Positions 1 to 9,782 of a stretch of DNA of 64,000 nucleotides are shown here, one piece after another. Position numbers and translations under genes: made by a program. The stretch covers positions 3,782,001-3,846,000 of the forward strand of contig NC_134753.1 of the NCBI RefSeq assembly GCF_050436995.1. Direction: 5' to 3'. Source of the DNA: Anticarsia gemmatalis. Lineage: Eukaryota; Arthropoda; Insecta; Lepidoptera; Erebidae. A model generated the notes under the pieces. That model searched no databases and was not told the DNA's origin. It saw only the letters and a program-made list of their open reading frames with translations. Positions within the stretch are counted from its first letter, which is position 1; every line of letters starts with the position of its first letter.

Positions 1-383
1 TTTCTTATATCCAGCTGTGAAAACTGTTGAATATATATCACTTTGATGAATAGTCCTCCATAAAAACGATTCAAGTCTCAACATCTTCAGTCCATCGAGT
101 AAAAGACATCCCACGCAGCGTAATATTTCAAGCCGTACTTAGGTACACTTTCATTTCAGTAAAAGTTTCCTTCAGTAGGTACTTATTAGAAATAGCAAAG
201 CGGAACAGAATCTTGAATTGCATGCCAAGTTATGTTGAGGCAATTTCGAACTGAGAAGTTTTATAAAGTACGTATTAAATGTAGAGCAATACGGCTAAAA
301 GTATTATAAAAAAGTGTTCGTAAGATTCAATATCTCTGTAATAGACAATATCAAAATCGATTCTGCAGTTAAGGAGTTGATTG
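1..383. other. AT-rich DNA without recognised features
   Basis: I see no conserved coding frame, RNA gene or clear repeat here. If the dpr gene continues past this end, this is intron DNA of its 3' half. The missing exons for the rest of Ig2 and the C-terminus are not visible here. Confidence 0.5.
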
Positions 384-620
384 TCTCCGTGGCGCAGTGG
401 TTGAGGTCTACTTGCCACTACCATTGCATCAGTAGGTCGCGGGTTTGATTAACACACGGAACAACTTTTTGTGCGATCCACTAATAACATAATTATTATT
501 TGTGCGATCCACAAATAATTGTTTCGAGTCTGGTCTTAGCTTGTGTCCATTGTTATGTTTGTAAAAGTCCCCACGACTCAAGAGCAATTCCTAGTGCGGG
601 AGGTGACTTTAAAAAAAAGG
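384..620 (+). repeat. tRNA-derived SINE, copy 1
   Basis: The head, starting near 385, carries GGCGCAGTGG, which matches a tRNA-type pol III A box. GGTCGCGGGTTTGATT follows about 55 bases later in the B-box position. The body, from about 460 to 612, aligns with a second copy at 57498-57715 over several blocks, including GTTTCGAGTCTGGT, GTTTGTAAAAGTCCCCACGA and AAGAGCAATTCCTAGTG. This copy contains an internal duplication of TGTGCGATCCAC (471-482 and 501-512), absent from the other copy. It is a SINE and not a functional tRNA, because no acceptor stem or intact anticodon arm closes around the boxes. The exact 3' end is uncertain. Confidence 0.75.
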
Positions 621-1669
621 GTAAAGACGTAACAGACATGGGAACAAAAAGAGGACAAAATAAAATATTTCGTTGCAATGCCTTTGAGAATGGACTAGTT
701 CAGAAAAATGCACATTCTCAACTAAGTTCTAGAGTAGATACAAATAAATAGTTTGAGACAGTGAACTTTAAAATTCTTTGGTAGAATCGCCTAGCAGTGG
801 AAACTTGTCAACTTGTAAGTCTTCGCAAAGACCACTTTACTGCAAACTACCGAGAATTCTTTAAACAACTGCCGAGAGCACAAATAAGCGATTTTAGATA
901 AGAGTCTGTAAAATAAATATAGTGTTACACCAAGCAAGGAGCTAGCTTAAGTTATGTGTATAGATTTTTTTCTACGATAAAAACTAAAGTAAACAACTAG
1001 ACATTATTGTTTCATAATTTCGAAATTTGCCGATTTTTCTTTTTGAATCTATCGTCAGCAGTAATTATGTTCTTTTTTTTTAATTTAATATCAAAATAAG
1101 ACAAATTTTATAGTACTTAAACGTTATGTTGGAACTTTATAGCAACGTAGCGTTTGGTAACGTGCCGTAGTTAGAGCAAAATGTTCGCTCATGTTATATG
1201 GTATTAAGAATTTAAGATCAAAATGGATATAAAACTTTACACCAAGCTTCGAGTAAAGATTGGTGACAAAGAGAACAACTAGCCACTCCATATAATAATA
1301 TTAAGAAAAACTCAAAGTCACCTAAAGCATTGAAAGGCTGGAATTATTACTGTTATTGAGTAATAACAATAACAGTAGCAGTTTCTACACTATTGGATGA
1401 TATGATTCAGAACGAATGGACGATTTGATGTTTGAAATGTTACTCGTTTTAGGAAAGATGAAAGTAATTCTTTTGGTAATATACTACTTAATACTCCTCA
1501 ATTCCTTGTCCACTGCAAAAATCCTTGGTATTAACTGTAAGCTTTATCGCACATCGGATGTGTTATTACTAAACTGGGTTTTAAATACGATTAAAAATAT
1601 AGACATTATTTTTTGAGTTAGGTATCGTCAAAGTTATTTCAAATCATAGTGTTATAAAACGGCAGACAC
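621..1669. other. AT-rich DNA, one small hairpin
   Basis: No gene is recognised. An 11-base perfect inverted repeat lies at 1348-1358 and 1367-1377 (TACTGTTATTG and its complement) with an 8-base loop. It is too small to assign to an element. Confidence 0.45.
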
Positions 1670-1790
1670 CAGAGTAACGATTCCCTACTATTAGAACATC
1701 GATACTATTGACTACTCGACAGCTGGCTAGTTATCGAAAAAGTAATCTGACCAGCGCGGCAGCGCCTCTAGTAGTAGACGTAAGAACTGT
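1670..1790 (-). repeat. MITE family B fragment
   Basis: This is a degraded relative of the inverted-repeat element best preserved at 56441-56629. It shares a terminal CAG-GTAACGATT-like start, the CTATTGACTACTCGACA segment, and the complement of the family's core AGGCGCTGATCAGATTTT (seen here as AATCTGACCAGCGCGGCAGCGCCTCT, split across the core). It has no coding capacity. Confidence 0.5.
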
Positions 1791-3577
1791 TTTTGGAATA
1801 CATTTTAGATGTCAAATTTTCGATTCTCAATAGTTCTGACAAAAGAGAATCGCGATACTGAGAGTAGTTTTCAAACAACTTTGTAGTCTTAATATTTCCT
1901 TAAGTCTTACTTAAAAATAAATTCATAACACTAAAACGTTAAACCAAATAACATTTTCAATTTGTATCTTGCCATAATAAAACAACGTGTCCTATCTTCT
2001 CTCATCAAAACTACAAACGTAATAATTCTTACCAAGAACTGTGAGAATAATATTATTTAGCGACGCAGTAAAGATTTAATCAGAACAAGAAACGGCGAGG
2101 TAAAGTTGAATGATGTTTACATTGTTCGTTTTAACTTTACTTTAGAGTTATGCTAAGTTCAAAGTGTATTTTTTGTTTATTGTTAGAACTTAACAGAGAT
2201 ACAGTTGGATTTGTGTTTAAGAATTAATTATTGTTTATTGCAGAGATTGAGTCAAGTAAATTTAAAGATTTGATAAAGAATAAAATTAATGAGGAATTAT
2301 ATTGTCACTGCCATTAGATTGTAGGAGGAATATTTGAGATTGGATATCTCGTGAATACTACGGTAAGTTAAAACTTAAAAAAAAATGTAAGTACGGAAGC
2401 GATTCAATTAGAAGTTAATAAAACCATAATGGAAAAAATACCCGTATCTAAATCTACAAAATAACTGCACGAAGAACTAGAAAACAAAGTAAGACATAGC
2501 TGTGGTGAGTATTAAAAACCACGACCTCACCACATAATCCTTCCCGCCACCCAATTTATAATTAAGTAAAGCCGACGTATGAAATTTTAAAGCAAAATCT
2601 CAAAGCTTACCGTCAAACGAGTATTTCCTAGAAATGTTCATATAAAATAACGTCCAGAAGTTCTCTGACTCCGGTAATTGTTTCAACGAGTCGCCTGCGC
2701 TCCAAGATACGCCAATCCGATGCATTCTCAGAATGAGCTCGGACGTATAGAATATGTAAAGAGATTTTGTAGGACGAGAAAACTGTTAAATTTTACTACA
2801 GTTCGTCTTTTGTCAAACGTACTTGGGACTTAGGAACCCTTTCATAGGTAAAGAAGTCGGTAAAACTACCTTCGCTGTATTAGTAAACTTCATAAGATTA
2901 TGGTCTATAAAGCTGTAAATATAAATTAACAAAAATAATATCCAATGAATGTAGGTAATATAAACGGAAGAATACAAACATGAAAGACATAGTTCGGGCT
3001 ACGAAAACAAAACCTAGATTGCTATTACATTTTTCAATTTCACACTTGATTTTTACGATTCACAACTTCGACTTTCGTTTGAGTTCGGTCCCTTGTCTAC
3101 TAAGAAAACAAATACCTATATCCCAGTGAACTATTATATTGTAGTTTCATCCATGCATTAATAACAATAAAATACAACACCAAACCCCAAGTACATAGAC
3201 CACAATGTAAAGTCATCCTAATACTAATACCCAACGGCATTCATATGCGGATGCGTCGAGCGACCGTCTAATTGCGATTTCGGGAATCACATACCGTTTG
3301 CATGGCTCATAATAGACCGGCGCACACATTGAAATGAAGGCTTCAAGGCTCCGTATTCCATTGTTTATTTACTACTGCCAATGTGAAGTAATTTTAGTCG
3401 GTAATTGTAAAGGAGTGATTCGTTTCATATATCGTAAGGGCAAATTTTTGGATAGAATGTGTTTTTACGATTGGTAGTGTCCTAATTGGAAGTATGTTTC
3501 ACTATTTCTATAATATTGTGTACTATGAATACCCACGTTTTTCTGTAAATGTTATTCCAAGCTTTTGCTCGCGAATT
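1791..3577. other. AT-rich DNA, no gene recognised
   Basis: A somewhat more GC-rich patch at 2640-2760 carries a short open minus-strand frame of about 45 codons with no family resemblance. I treat it as chance. No exon of the dpr gene could be matched here although it lies downstream of the last exon found. Confidence 0.45.
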
Positions 3578-3775
3578 TAGTGACTTTGGAAAAAGTTTCC
3601 ATGCAAACATTCATTCGTTTTCCTAATCCTTTTTTCCCCTTTGCTCACTGTAGAAACCTATGTTCTTTCTCAAAGTCAGTTTTATCTTTGTGTCAAATTT
3701 CATTAAAATCAGTTCAGGAGTTTAGACGTGAAAGCGTAACAGACGGTTAGACGGCGTTATATTCGCACTAATATT
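3578..3775 (-). repeat. Remnant of a second Helitron-like lepidopteran repeat family
   Basis: The stretch around 3655-3770 contains AACCTATGTTCTTTCTCAAA, then a TTTGTGTCAAATTTCATTAA-like block, CAGTTCAGGAGTTTAGACGT, AACAGACGGTTAGACGG and CGCACTAATATTAGG. From memory, this order of motifs is typical of abundant non-autonomous Helitrons of Lepidoptera that end in an AATATTAGTATAGA-type terminus. The CTAG-bearing end is not recognisable, so this is a partial old copy. Confidence 0.5.
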
Positions 3776-3783
3776 AGGTAGGT

Positions 3784-3820
3784 AGTAGGGATTACTTAGG
3801 TTATTTAAGTAATCCCTACT
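3784..3820. repeat. 15-bp perfect inverted repeat
   Basis: AGTAGGGATTACTTA at 3784-3798 is followed after 7 bases by its exact complement TAAGTAATCCCTACT at 3806-3820. A further GGATTACTTAGG follows at 3821-3832. It may be the edge of an unidentified foldback element. Confidence 0.6.
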
Positions 3821-3832
3821 GGATTACTTAGG

Positions 3833-4171
3833 TATAAGGGATTTATTGAAATATTGCTATCGGGTGCAAAACTCCGAGCTCTTGTTTTACAAGTTTCAAT
3901 AGACTAATAAAAATAAATCAAAACCATTTTGCCCGACACGCGTCAACCACAAATTCAATCGCAGTTTAATAAATTAAATTAATAACAAAATAAAAATGGA
4001 CTCGCTGGACACTTTATTAATATCAGTTACCTCTAGAACGAAATATACTATTCCCAAAAGTCCCACTTATTTATTGTATGATCTAAAAATGTTTATTCAA
4101 CATATCACAATTTGTTATGTATGCCTCCGGGAATCAATTGGGTAAACGATTTATTTTACGTATATACTACA
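3833..4171. other. AT-rich DNA, nothing recognised
   Basis: There are no conserved frames or repeats I can name in this stretch. Confidence 0.4.
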
Positions 4172-4419
4172 CTAGCTGACCCGCGCAACTTCGCTTGCGT
4201 CACCTAAGAGAATGGGTCAAAATGTTCCCCGTTTTTGTAACATCTTTCGTTGCTACTCCGCTCCTAATAACCGTAGCGTGATGTTATATAGCCTATAGCC
4301 TTCCTCGATAAATGGGCTATCTAATACTGAAAGAAATTTTCAAATCGGACCAGTAGTTCTTGAGATTAGCGCGTTCAAACAAACAAACAAACTCTTCAGC
4401 TTTATAATATTAGTATAGA
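4172..4419 (-). mobile_element. Non-autonomous Helitron, copy 1 (complete ends)
   Basis: Read on the minus strand, the element starts with TCTATACTA and ends with GGGTCAGCTAG. This fits the Helitron rules: 5' TC, 3' CTAG, insertion between A and T (a T lies at 4420 and an A at 4171 on the plus strand), and no target duplication. A short hairpin (CGCAA...TTGCG) lies about 10 bases inside the CTAG end, as expected of a Helitron 3' terminator. A short AAAC microsatellite lies inside the TC end. It carries no protein-coding capacity, so it would depend on a Rep/helicase supplied elsewhere. Confidence 0.85.
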
Positions 4420-4929
4420 TTACACTCCGAAAATATTCCGAATAACCTATTTGAATCCCCACAAAAGTATAATAAATAATAATGTTTTATTGATTCGCGA
4501 ATTCTAACTGATTAAAAATGAATGTAAATGTTCATTAATAAAGTAATATTCAGATTTTGTCAACCTAAAAATTATTGCTAATTTTGTACTCAAATGATGT
4601 ATCATTAAAAAAATACTTAGAATGTGCAACTTTTTCGTCACCACGCAGTAAACTTTTTTGCAATCAACATAAAAGTTCAAACAACTTGCCGTGCAACTTT
4701 TAAATTCCTAGAATCTTTACTGGCAGACACTTTAGTTAAGGTAGCTCGATTTTGAGCGACTACAACAGGATAAGGTTCAGGTTTTATGTATGTACAACGA
4801 TAATATTTCGATTTCTGATTGAATGTACGTTATTCCCATATTAATTTAGGTGGATAGGTGGCGTTAGTTGCCATGTTAACTTTAGCTCCGTGTAAAATAT
4901 TCAAATAAAGTACAACTTATGTGTTTTCG
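4420..4929. other. AT-rich DNA between Helitron copy 1 and the CR1-like element
   Basis: No gene is recognised. The 5' boundary of the downstream retrotransposon is uncertain and could extend into the right part of this interval. Confidence 0.4.
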
Positions 4930-5490
4930 TTCATTCCAGTGTAATAAATTCAAGTATCTAAGAACAATAATTAACATATAATGTAGGCAAATCTGAATCT
5001 TCAGTAAAAATTACGTAAAGCCAGTTTCAAAATTAACAAGTGATAGTGTAGTGAAAATAAACAATATAGCTAAAACAAGTGTATAATAACAAAAAACATT
5101 AATTGAAACATAAGAAAATTATATAAGAAACAGTGTTTTAAGTCACAATCAACTTATATTGTGCCAAAAAATAATAAACAGTTAATTTGTGAAGTGTAAA
5201 ACATTTTGTTCGTTAATTTTATTTGAAACTCAGTGTTTACAATTATTGACCAATAAGAGACCACCCACGGTTTCGCAATATGCAGTGTTTGTAAACATTA
5301 AAACACTATCCCCCTATTTCACTCAACTTGCATCTGCATCGATAGCAAAGGCGGTAGTGCATTCAGCCCGTGAAGACGGTGTCGCGAGTTCGCGTCTCAC
5401 CAATCGATAGAGCTTTTTGAGGATTTTTTAAAAAATCTATTATTCGTCATACATCATCCTAGTTCAAACACAAAATTACACTTCTACAAA

Positions 5491-6567
5491 ATGAATTTCT
5501 TCGATAACATAACGCTCAGAACAAAACGAATTATTAACAACACGGAAGACGACGGATCGAACAGTGACCTAGAAGATGGCACCACTAGTCACATAAACAA
5601 CGATAGTAGCTTTCCATGCTTGTCAGATGATAATGACGATTGCAGCGAAATATCAGCTTTACGGCGTGAAATACAAGAACTAAAATCAAGTCTAAAAATA
5701 GCTCATCAAAAAATAGAATGTTTAACTCAAGAAAACAATAAAATAAAAGACTCGTTCAACAATTTCCAAAAGAACTCAACAGCTCAAAAGAAAGTCATTA
5801 GTACTGCTGAGGAGATCAGTCTTATAAGCCCAAAAAGAAACGACAATGACTCCAATGTTAACAAATTGGAGGCCGAAGCTGATATAACAACTGACGCTCA
5901 CTCCCAGTCAAAAGAACCCAATGTAATAATTAGACAACCAAATACACAAAAACCAAAGGAAGAAGAAGAAAAAAGTATGAACAGTATTAAGAAACTGTGC
6001 ATATTAAGCAATAACTCTCGAAACAATATACTGAATATTTGCGAGGACACTTTTGGAAGGAACTATACGTACTGTCATTACAAATATTCCAACGCAAGTA
6101 TCCAACACATGCTCGAAGGACTTAACAAAAAACTAGAAACTTTTAGTAAAGAAGACTATTGCGTTATTATTTTAGGAGAAAAAGATTTCGAAAAAACTAA
6201 TAATTACTATCAGCTTATATTTTTGATAAGAGATACACTGAAGAACCTACAACATACAAATATAGTTATATGCCTGCCAACCTATAAATACAGTTACCTT
6301 AAAAAATTGTACAATAACAGAGTAGAGGTATTCAACAACCTACTCTATTTGGATAACCTAACCCATGAATATGCATACATTCTAGACTCTAATAACGATC
6401 TTACATGTGATTATGTCATGTTTTCGAGACGCGATGGCTCACTGAACCACACAGGCATGAAGAATATATTTAGCAATTTAAAAAAGACGATTACGGAGAT
6501 AGATTATGATATTCAGTGTAACAATCATATACAAGAGAGAGACGACAATAATAAGTTTTTTCTATAA
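5491..6567 (+). CDS. CR1-like ORF1 protein: coiled coil plus degenerate SGNH esterase-like domain
   Basis: This 358-residue protein is likely the RNA-binding and particle-forming partner of ORF2. Residues 1-50 are rich in Asp, Asn and Ser. Residues about 53-92 form a heptad-like coiled coil (ALRREIQELKSS onward). Residues 100-165 are a low-complexity linker. Residues 166-335 resemble the SGNH hydrolase domain found in ORF1 of many CR1 elements. A CILSNNSRNN strand stands where a GDSH-like block is expected, VIILGEKDF where GxND is expected, and DGSLNHTG where DxxHLN is expected. In each block the catalytic Ser, Asn or His seems replaced. There is no PHD or zinc knuckle. The ATG at 5491 follows an AAA and is the first in frame. 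Its 3' end overlaps ORF2 by 62 bases. Domain assignment is by pattern memory, not a search. Confidence 0.75.
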   Translation: MNFFDNITLRTKRIINNTEDDGSNSDLEDGTTSHINNDSSFPCLSDDNDDCSEISALRREIQELKSSLKIAHQKIECLTQENNKIKDSFNNFQKNSTAQKKVISTAEEISLISPKRNDNDSNVNKLEAEADITTDAHSQSKEPNVIIRQPNTQKPKEEEEKSMNSIKKLCILSNNSRNNILNICEDTFGRNYTYCHYKYSNASIQHMLEGLNKKLETFSKEDYCVIILGEKDFEKTNNYYQLIFLIRDTLKNLQHTNIVICLPTYKYSYLKKLYNNRVEVFNNLLYLDNLTHEYAYILDSNNDLTCDYVMFSRRDGSLNHTGMKNIFSNLKKTITEIDYDIQCNNHIQERDDNNKFFL

Positions 6568-9421
6568 TACCATTAACATATTGCATCAGAACATTGCTGG
6601 ATTAATTAATAAATCTGACCTATTAACATTACACCTTGAGGAATTGCTAGCAGACAAAACTACTGTGGATGTTTTATGCATAACCGAACATTTTATTGAG
6701 AAGGGCCATGAAGATCTCTTAACACTACAAAACTATAAACTGGCAGCCTGCTACTCCAGAAACAGCAAAAGAGGAGGTGCGTGTATACTTACAAAATTGG
6801 GGCATCAGTTTAAAGAACTTACTGACATTAAAAAGTTCTCAATTCAAGGAACAATAGAGTGTTGTGCAATAGAGTTACAAAAACATAATGTAATTATTCT
6901 GTGTGTGTATCGGGTACCTAAACCCAACTTGGACATATTTTATAAACAACTATGTAATATTCTTGACACCATCTGTCACATACCGCGTAGACGTGTCATT
7001 GTATGTGGTGATTTCAATATTGATATTTTAAAAGATGATAATATTGCTCTAGAATTTCGTAACTTATTATTTAGCTATAACCTTACATTAGAAATAAACG
7101 AACCTACCAGATTGAAAAGCAACACATGCATCGACAATTTTGCGCATAATGTTAAGCAAAAATGTGAACATAAAATTTTAGATCTTAATATGTCAGACCA
7201 TACAGCTCAATTGTTTAAGCTAAACATTAAAAAAACTTGTATTTTTGATAGTTGGAGCAAACAAACTCGATGTTATAGTATCGAAAATATGGAAAAGTTT
7301 AATACGTGCCTTGCGTCCATTTCTTTTAACGATGTTTATACAGCAGAAGACCCTAACTTAGCATATAATAATTTTCTTGACTGCTTTTTATTATTTTATA
7401 ATTTGTGTTTTCCTGTACTCGATATAAAAGTAAAAACAAGCAGGTCTGCACATTGGGTTACGCCAGGTATTAAAAAATGCAGTAAAAATAAAAGGCAATT
7501 ACTATGGAAACATAGGTTAAACCCAAGTAGAACGAGTCTTACTAAATTAAAAAACTACTCCACGCGACTTAGACGGATTATTAAATTAACACAGATAGCC
7601 AAAAATAACTACAAAATTTCTTCATCAGGAAACAAAGGTAAAACTACTTGGTCTATTATAAACGAAAATAGTAATAACAATCGATTTGATTTCATTAATG
7701 AGGTAGAGTCAAATAATAACGTCATAAGGGATCCTAAAATGATAGCTAACGTTTTTAATGATAATTATATTAATATAGCTCAAAACATTAATAAGTCACA
7801 AAATAATAATCTTAATCACTGTTTTGAAAATGTCTGTAATCAATCCATGTTTCTGTCTCCAACAACTCCGCAACAGATACGAACAATAATAAATAGTCTG
7901 AAAAATAAAGCTAGTGTGGGATTCGATGATATTTCTACTAGAGTTGTGAAATTTGTATCCGGAAATATAGCCAACCCAGTAAGCCATATAATAAATCTCA
8001 GTATAAGCACTGGTATTTACCCAGATAAATTAAAAATAAGTATTGTTAAACCCCTATTCAAAAAAGATAACAAAAAAGACGTCAATAACTATCGACCCAT
8101 TGCCCTAATACCTATATTCTCAAAAATTTTTGAGAAAGTCATTTACCAGTCAATGTATAGTTACCTTGAAAAATATAAATTACTGACCAACGAACAAAAA
8201 GGTTTTAGGAAAGACAAAACCATAAATATGGCCATCTATGAATTCCTAAACGACATTATGCCAGAAATGGATAATGCATCCCTAACCTGTGCAATATTCA
8301 TGGATATGTCAAAAGCTTTTGATTTAGTCGGTCACAAACTGCTTCTTTTAAAACTTAGTGCCTATGGGATACGTGGGAATGTACTTGCTTTGTTAGAATC
8401 GTACTTAAGCAACAGAAAACAATATGTAGAGATAGTGAACATTTGTACAACCTCCAAAATAGAGAAAAAATATCTATCAGATGAAAGGACAGTAACAATC
8501 GGAGTACCACAGGGAAGCGTCCTGGGGCCACTGCTTTTTCTTATTTACATTAACGACTTTCCAAAGTATGTCTCATATCCGATGGTATTATTCGCAGATG
8601 ATAGCACTATCATCATCAAACAGGACCAAGTCAATGATCTAGAAACGAATATAAACATTGCATTAAACCAGTCAGTACAATGGTTGGAACAAAACAATTT
8701 AGTAATAAACCTATCCAAAACTAAAATCATGTATTTTCATCAAAGGCAACCAAAGGTTCCGATGCAAGCTATAAATTTCACTGATCAGCAAATAGAAGTA
8801 GTGACCCACACAAAATTTCTTGGTCTTGCTATAGACAATAACTTAAGTTGGAAACATCACGCTAGTATGCTTAGCAATAAATTAAGCAAATTCTCTTACG
8901 CTCTGTATAGCCTAAATAAAAAAGTTAACCGTGATGTTGTATTAACTGCATATCATGGATACGTGGGTTCTGTGCTACGCTACGGAATAATCTTCTGGGG
9001 TAACTCTTGCGCAAAAGATATTATTTTCAAAGCCCAAAAGAGATGTATCAGGGCAATATGCCATTTAAAACCTACTGACAGTTGCAAAACACATTTCACT
9101 GACTTAAACATATTGACAGTCCCTTGTTTGTATATTTATGAAGTAGCTGTATTTGTAAGAAATAACATTGCCTTTTTTGAAAAAGTTTCTGACAACCGAA
9201 TACGAACCACAAGAACAGCCTATAAACATAATATATGCATAAGGCCATCAAGAACTGCTCTAATGCACAAAAGCATTTTTTGTATGGCACCAAAAGTGTA
9301 TAACAAAATTCCAAATAAAATTAAAGAACTTACCGATGTACAATTTAGAGTTAAGCTAAAAATGTTTTTAATTCAAAAAAGCTATTACAGCATTACTGAT
9401 TTTTTAAATGACTCTCTGTGA
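6506..9421 (+). CDS. CR1-like ORF2 polyprotein: AP-type endonuclease and reverse transcriptase
   Basis: This 971-residue frame encodes the machinery of target-primed reverse transcription. The endonuclease occupies about residues 22-240, with the expected catalytic pattern: QN (28-29), TEHF (E61), VYR (Y135), GDFNID (168-173) and SDH (230-232). The reverse transcriptase spans about 450-760, with FMDMSKAFD (D599), GVPQGSVLGP and the FADD catalytic pair (695-698), then a KFLG motif. The C-terminal region contains VYNKIP, as in CR1 relatives. There is no RNase H or zinc-finger tail. All key residues are present and there are no stops. The ATG at 6506 lies inside ORF1 and may not be the real start. 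ORF2 is in the +1 frame relative to ORF1, so reinitiation or a translational shift near the ORF1 stop at 6565 is plausible. Confidence 0.93.
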   Translation: MIFSVTIIYKRETTIISFFYNTINILHQNIAGLINKSDLLTLHLEELLADKTTVDVLCITEHFIEKGHEDLLTLQNYKLAACYSRNSKRGGACILTKLGHQFKELTDIKKFSIQGTIECCAIELQKHNVIILCVYRVPKPNLDIFYKQLCNILDTICHIPRRRVIVCGDFNIDILKDDNIALEFRNLLFSYNLTLEINEPTRLKSNTCIDNFAHNVKQKCEHKILDLNMSDHTAQLFKLNIKKTCIFDSWSKQTRCYSIENMEKFNTCLASISFNDVYTAEDPNLAYNNFLDCFLLFYNLCFPVLDIKVKTSRSAHWVTPGIKKCSKNKRQLLWKHRLNPSRTSLTKLKNYSTRLRRIIKLTQIAKNNYKISSSGNKGKTTWSIINENSNNNRFDFINEVESNNNVIRDPKMIANVFNDNYINIAQNINKSQNNNLNHCFENVCNQSMFLSPTTPQQIRTIINSLKNKASVGFDDISTRVVKFVSGNIANPVSHIINLSISTGIYPDKLKISIVKPLFKKDNKKDVNNYRPIALIPIFSKIFEKVIYQSMYSYLEKYKLLTNEQKGFRKDKTINMAIYEFLNDIMPEMDNASLTCAIFMDMSKAFDLVGHKLLLLKLSAYGIRGNVLALLESYLSNRKQYVEIVNICTTSKIEKKYLSDERTVTIGVPQGSVLGPLLFLIYINDFPKYVSYPMVLFADDSTIIIKQDQVNDLETNINIALNQSVQWLEQNNLVINLSKTKIMYFHQRQPKVPMQAINFTDQQIEVVTHTKFLGLAIDNNLSWKHHASMLSNKLSKFSYALYSLNKKVNRDVVLTAYHGYVGSVLRYGIIFWGNSCAKDIIFKAQKRCIRAICHLKPTDSCKTHFTDLNILTVPCLYIYEVAVFVRNNIAFFEKVSDNRIRTTRTAYKHNICIRPSRTALMHKSIFCMAPKVYNKIPNKIKELTDVQFRVKLKMFLIQKSYYSITDFLNDSL

Positions 9422-9593
9422 TTATTATGTTTGTGTGTGTGTTATTAATTTTAAGCTTTTTGTTTTTGTATACCATACTGATTTTTTACTTTTCTTCCTT
9501 TCATAATTACATGTGCTAAGTGTGTAAGCCCATTGGCAGGTTCTTGGAGAGACGAAATATTTTGTAAGACCTTACTGTACCCAAAATCACACC

Positions 9594-9621
9594 AATAAAT
9601 GATTTGATTTGATTTGATTTG
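9594..9621 (+). terminator. Polyadenylation signal and GATTTG tail of the CR1-like element
   Basis: AATAAA at 9594-9599 is immediately followed by four tandem units of GATTT(G) at 9601-9621. Repeats of this kind form the 3' end of CR1/Zenon elements and are used by the reverse transcriptase as a priming end in place of poly(A). Confidence 0.8.
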
Positions 9622-9660
9622 AATTTAATTTAGTTTAGTAATTTTTATATTTTGTAGTTA

Positions 9661-9740
9661 CTAGCAGACTGGCCCAACTTCGTCCGGGTATGGTACAATT
9701 TTGTGTCTGTCTCTCTCAAACATTATGCACGTTATACATT
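9661..9740 (-). repeat. Helitron 3'-end remnant
   Basis: CTAGCAGACTGGCCCAACTT followed by CGTCCGGGTAT matches the CTAG-bearing end of a lepidopteran Helitron family related to, but different from, the seven-copy family in this window. The rest of the element is missing or unrecognisable. It sits between the CR1-like element and the last dpr exon seen. Confidence 0.5.
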
Positions 9741-9782
9741 TTTTCGTGATTAATTTTTATGTAAAAATATATCGTCACTCAC

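Larger units (their letters stand above)
4930..9624 (+). mobile_element. CR1-like (Zenon-type) non-LTR retrotransposon, apparently intact
   Basis: This is a complete-looking LINE with an untranslated leader of unknown exact start (somewhere about 4900-5200), ORF1 (5491-6567), ORF2 (6506-9421), an AATAAA at 9594-9599 and a 3' tail of GATTTGATTTG repeats. The tail, the esterase-like ORF1 and the CR1-type C-terminal region of ORF2 (ending with a VYNKIP motif) point to the CR1 clade rather than Jockey, which normally has a poly(A) tail. Both reading frames are free of stops, so insertion is probably recent. It lies downstream of the last dpr exon seen, in antisense orientation to that gene. I could not identify a target-site duplication. 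Confidence 0.85.

Noticed and set aside
390..460. tRNA gene near 390 and a similar one near 57500
   Set aside because: Pol III boxes are present but no cloverleaf closes, and both are heads of the same SINE family.
500..751. 83-codon plus-strand frame starting at a TTG
   Set aside because: Its first half is SINE sequence and it has no ATG start or protein-like features.
2640..2760. Minus-strand open stretch in a GC-richer patch as a missing dpr exon
   Set aside because: The translation has no Ig features and no matching splice sites.
5189..5410. 73-codon frame upstream of ORF1
   Set aside because: It starts at GTG in the leader of the CR1-like element and shows no domain. The leader is simply GC-richer than its surroundings.
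9600..9622. Short direct repeats that could suggest a repeat array
   Set aside because: They are the GATTT(G) tail of the CR1-like element.
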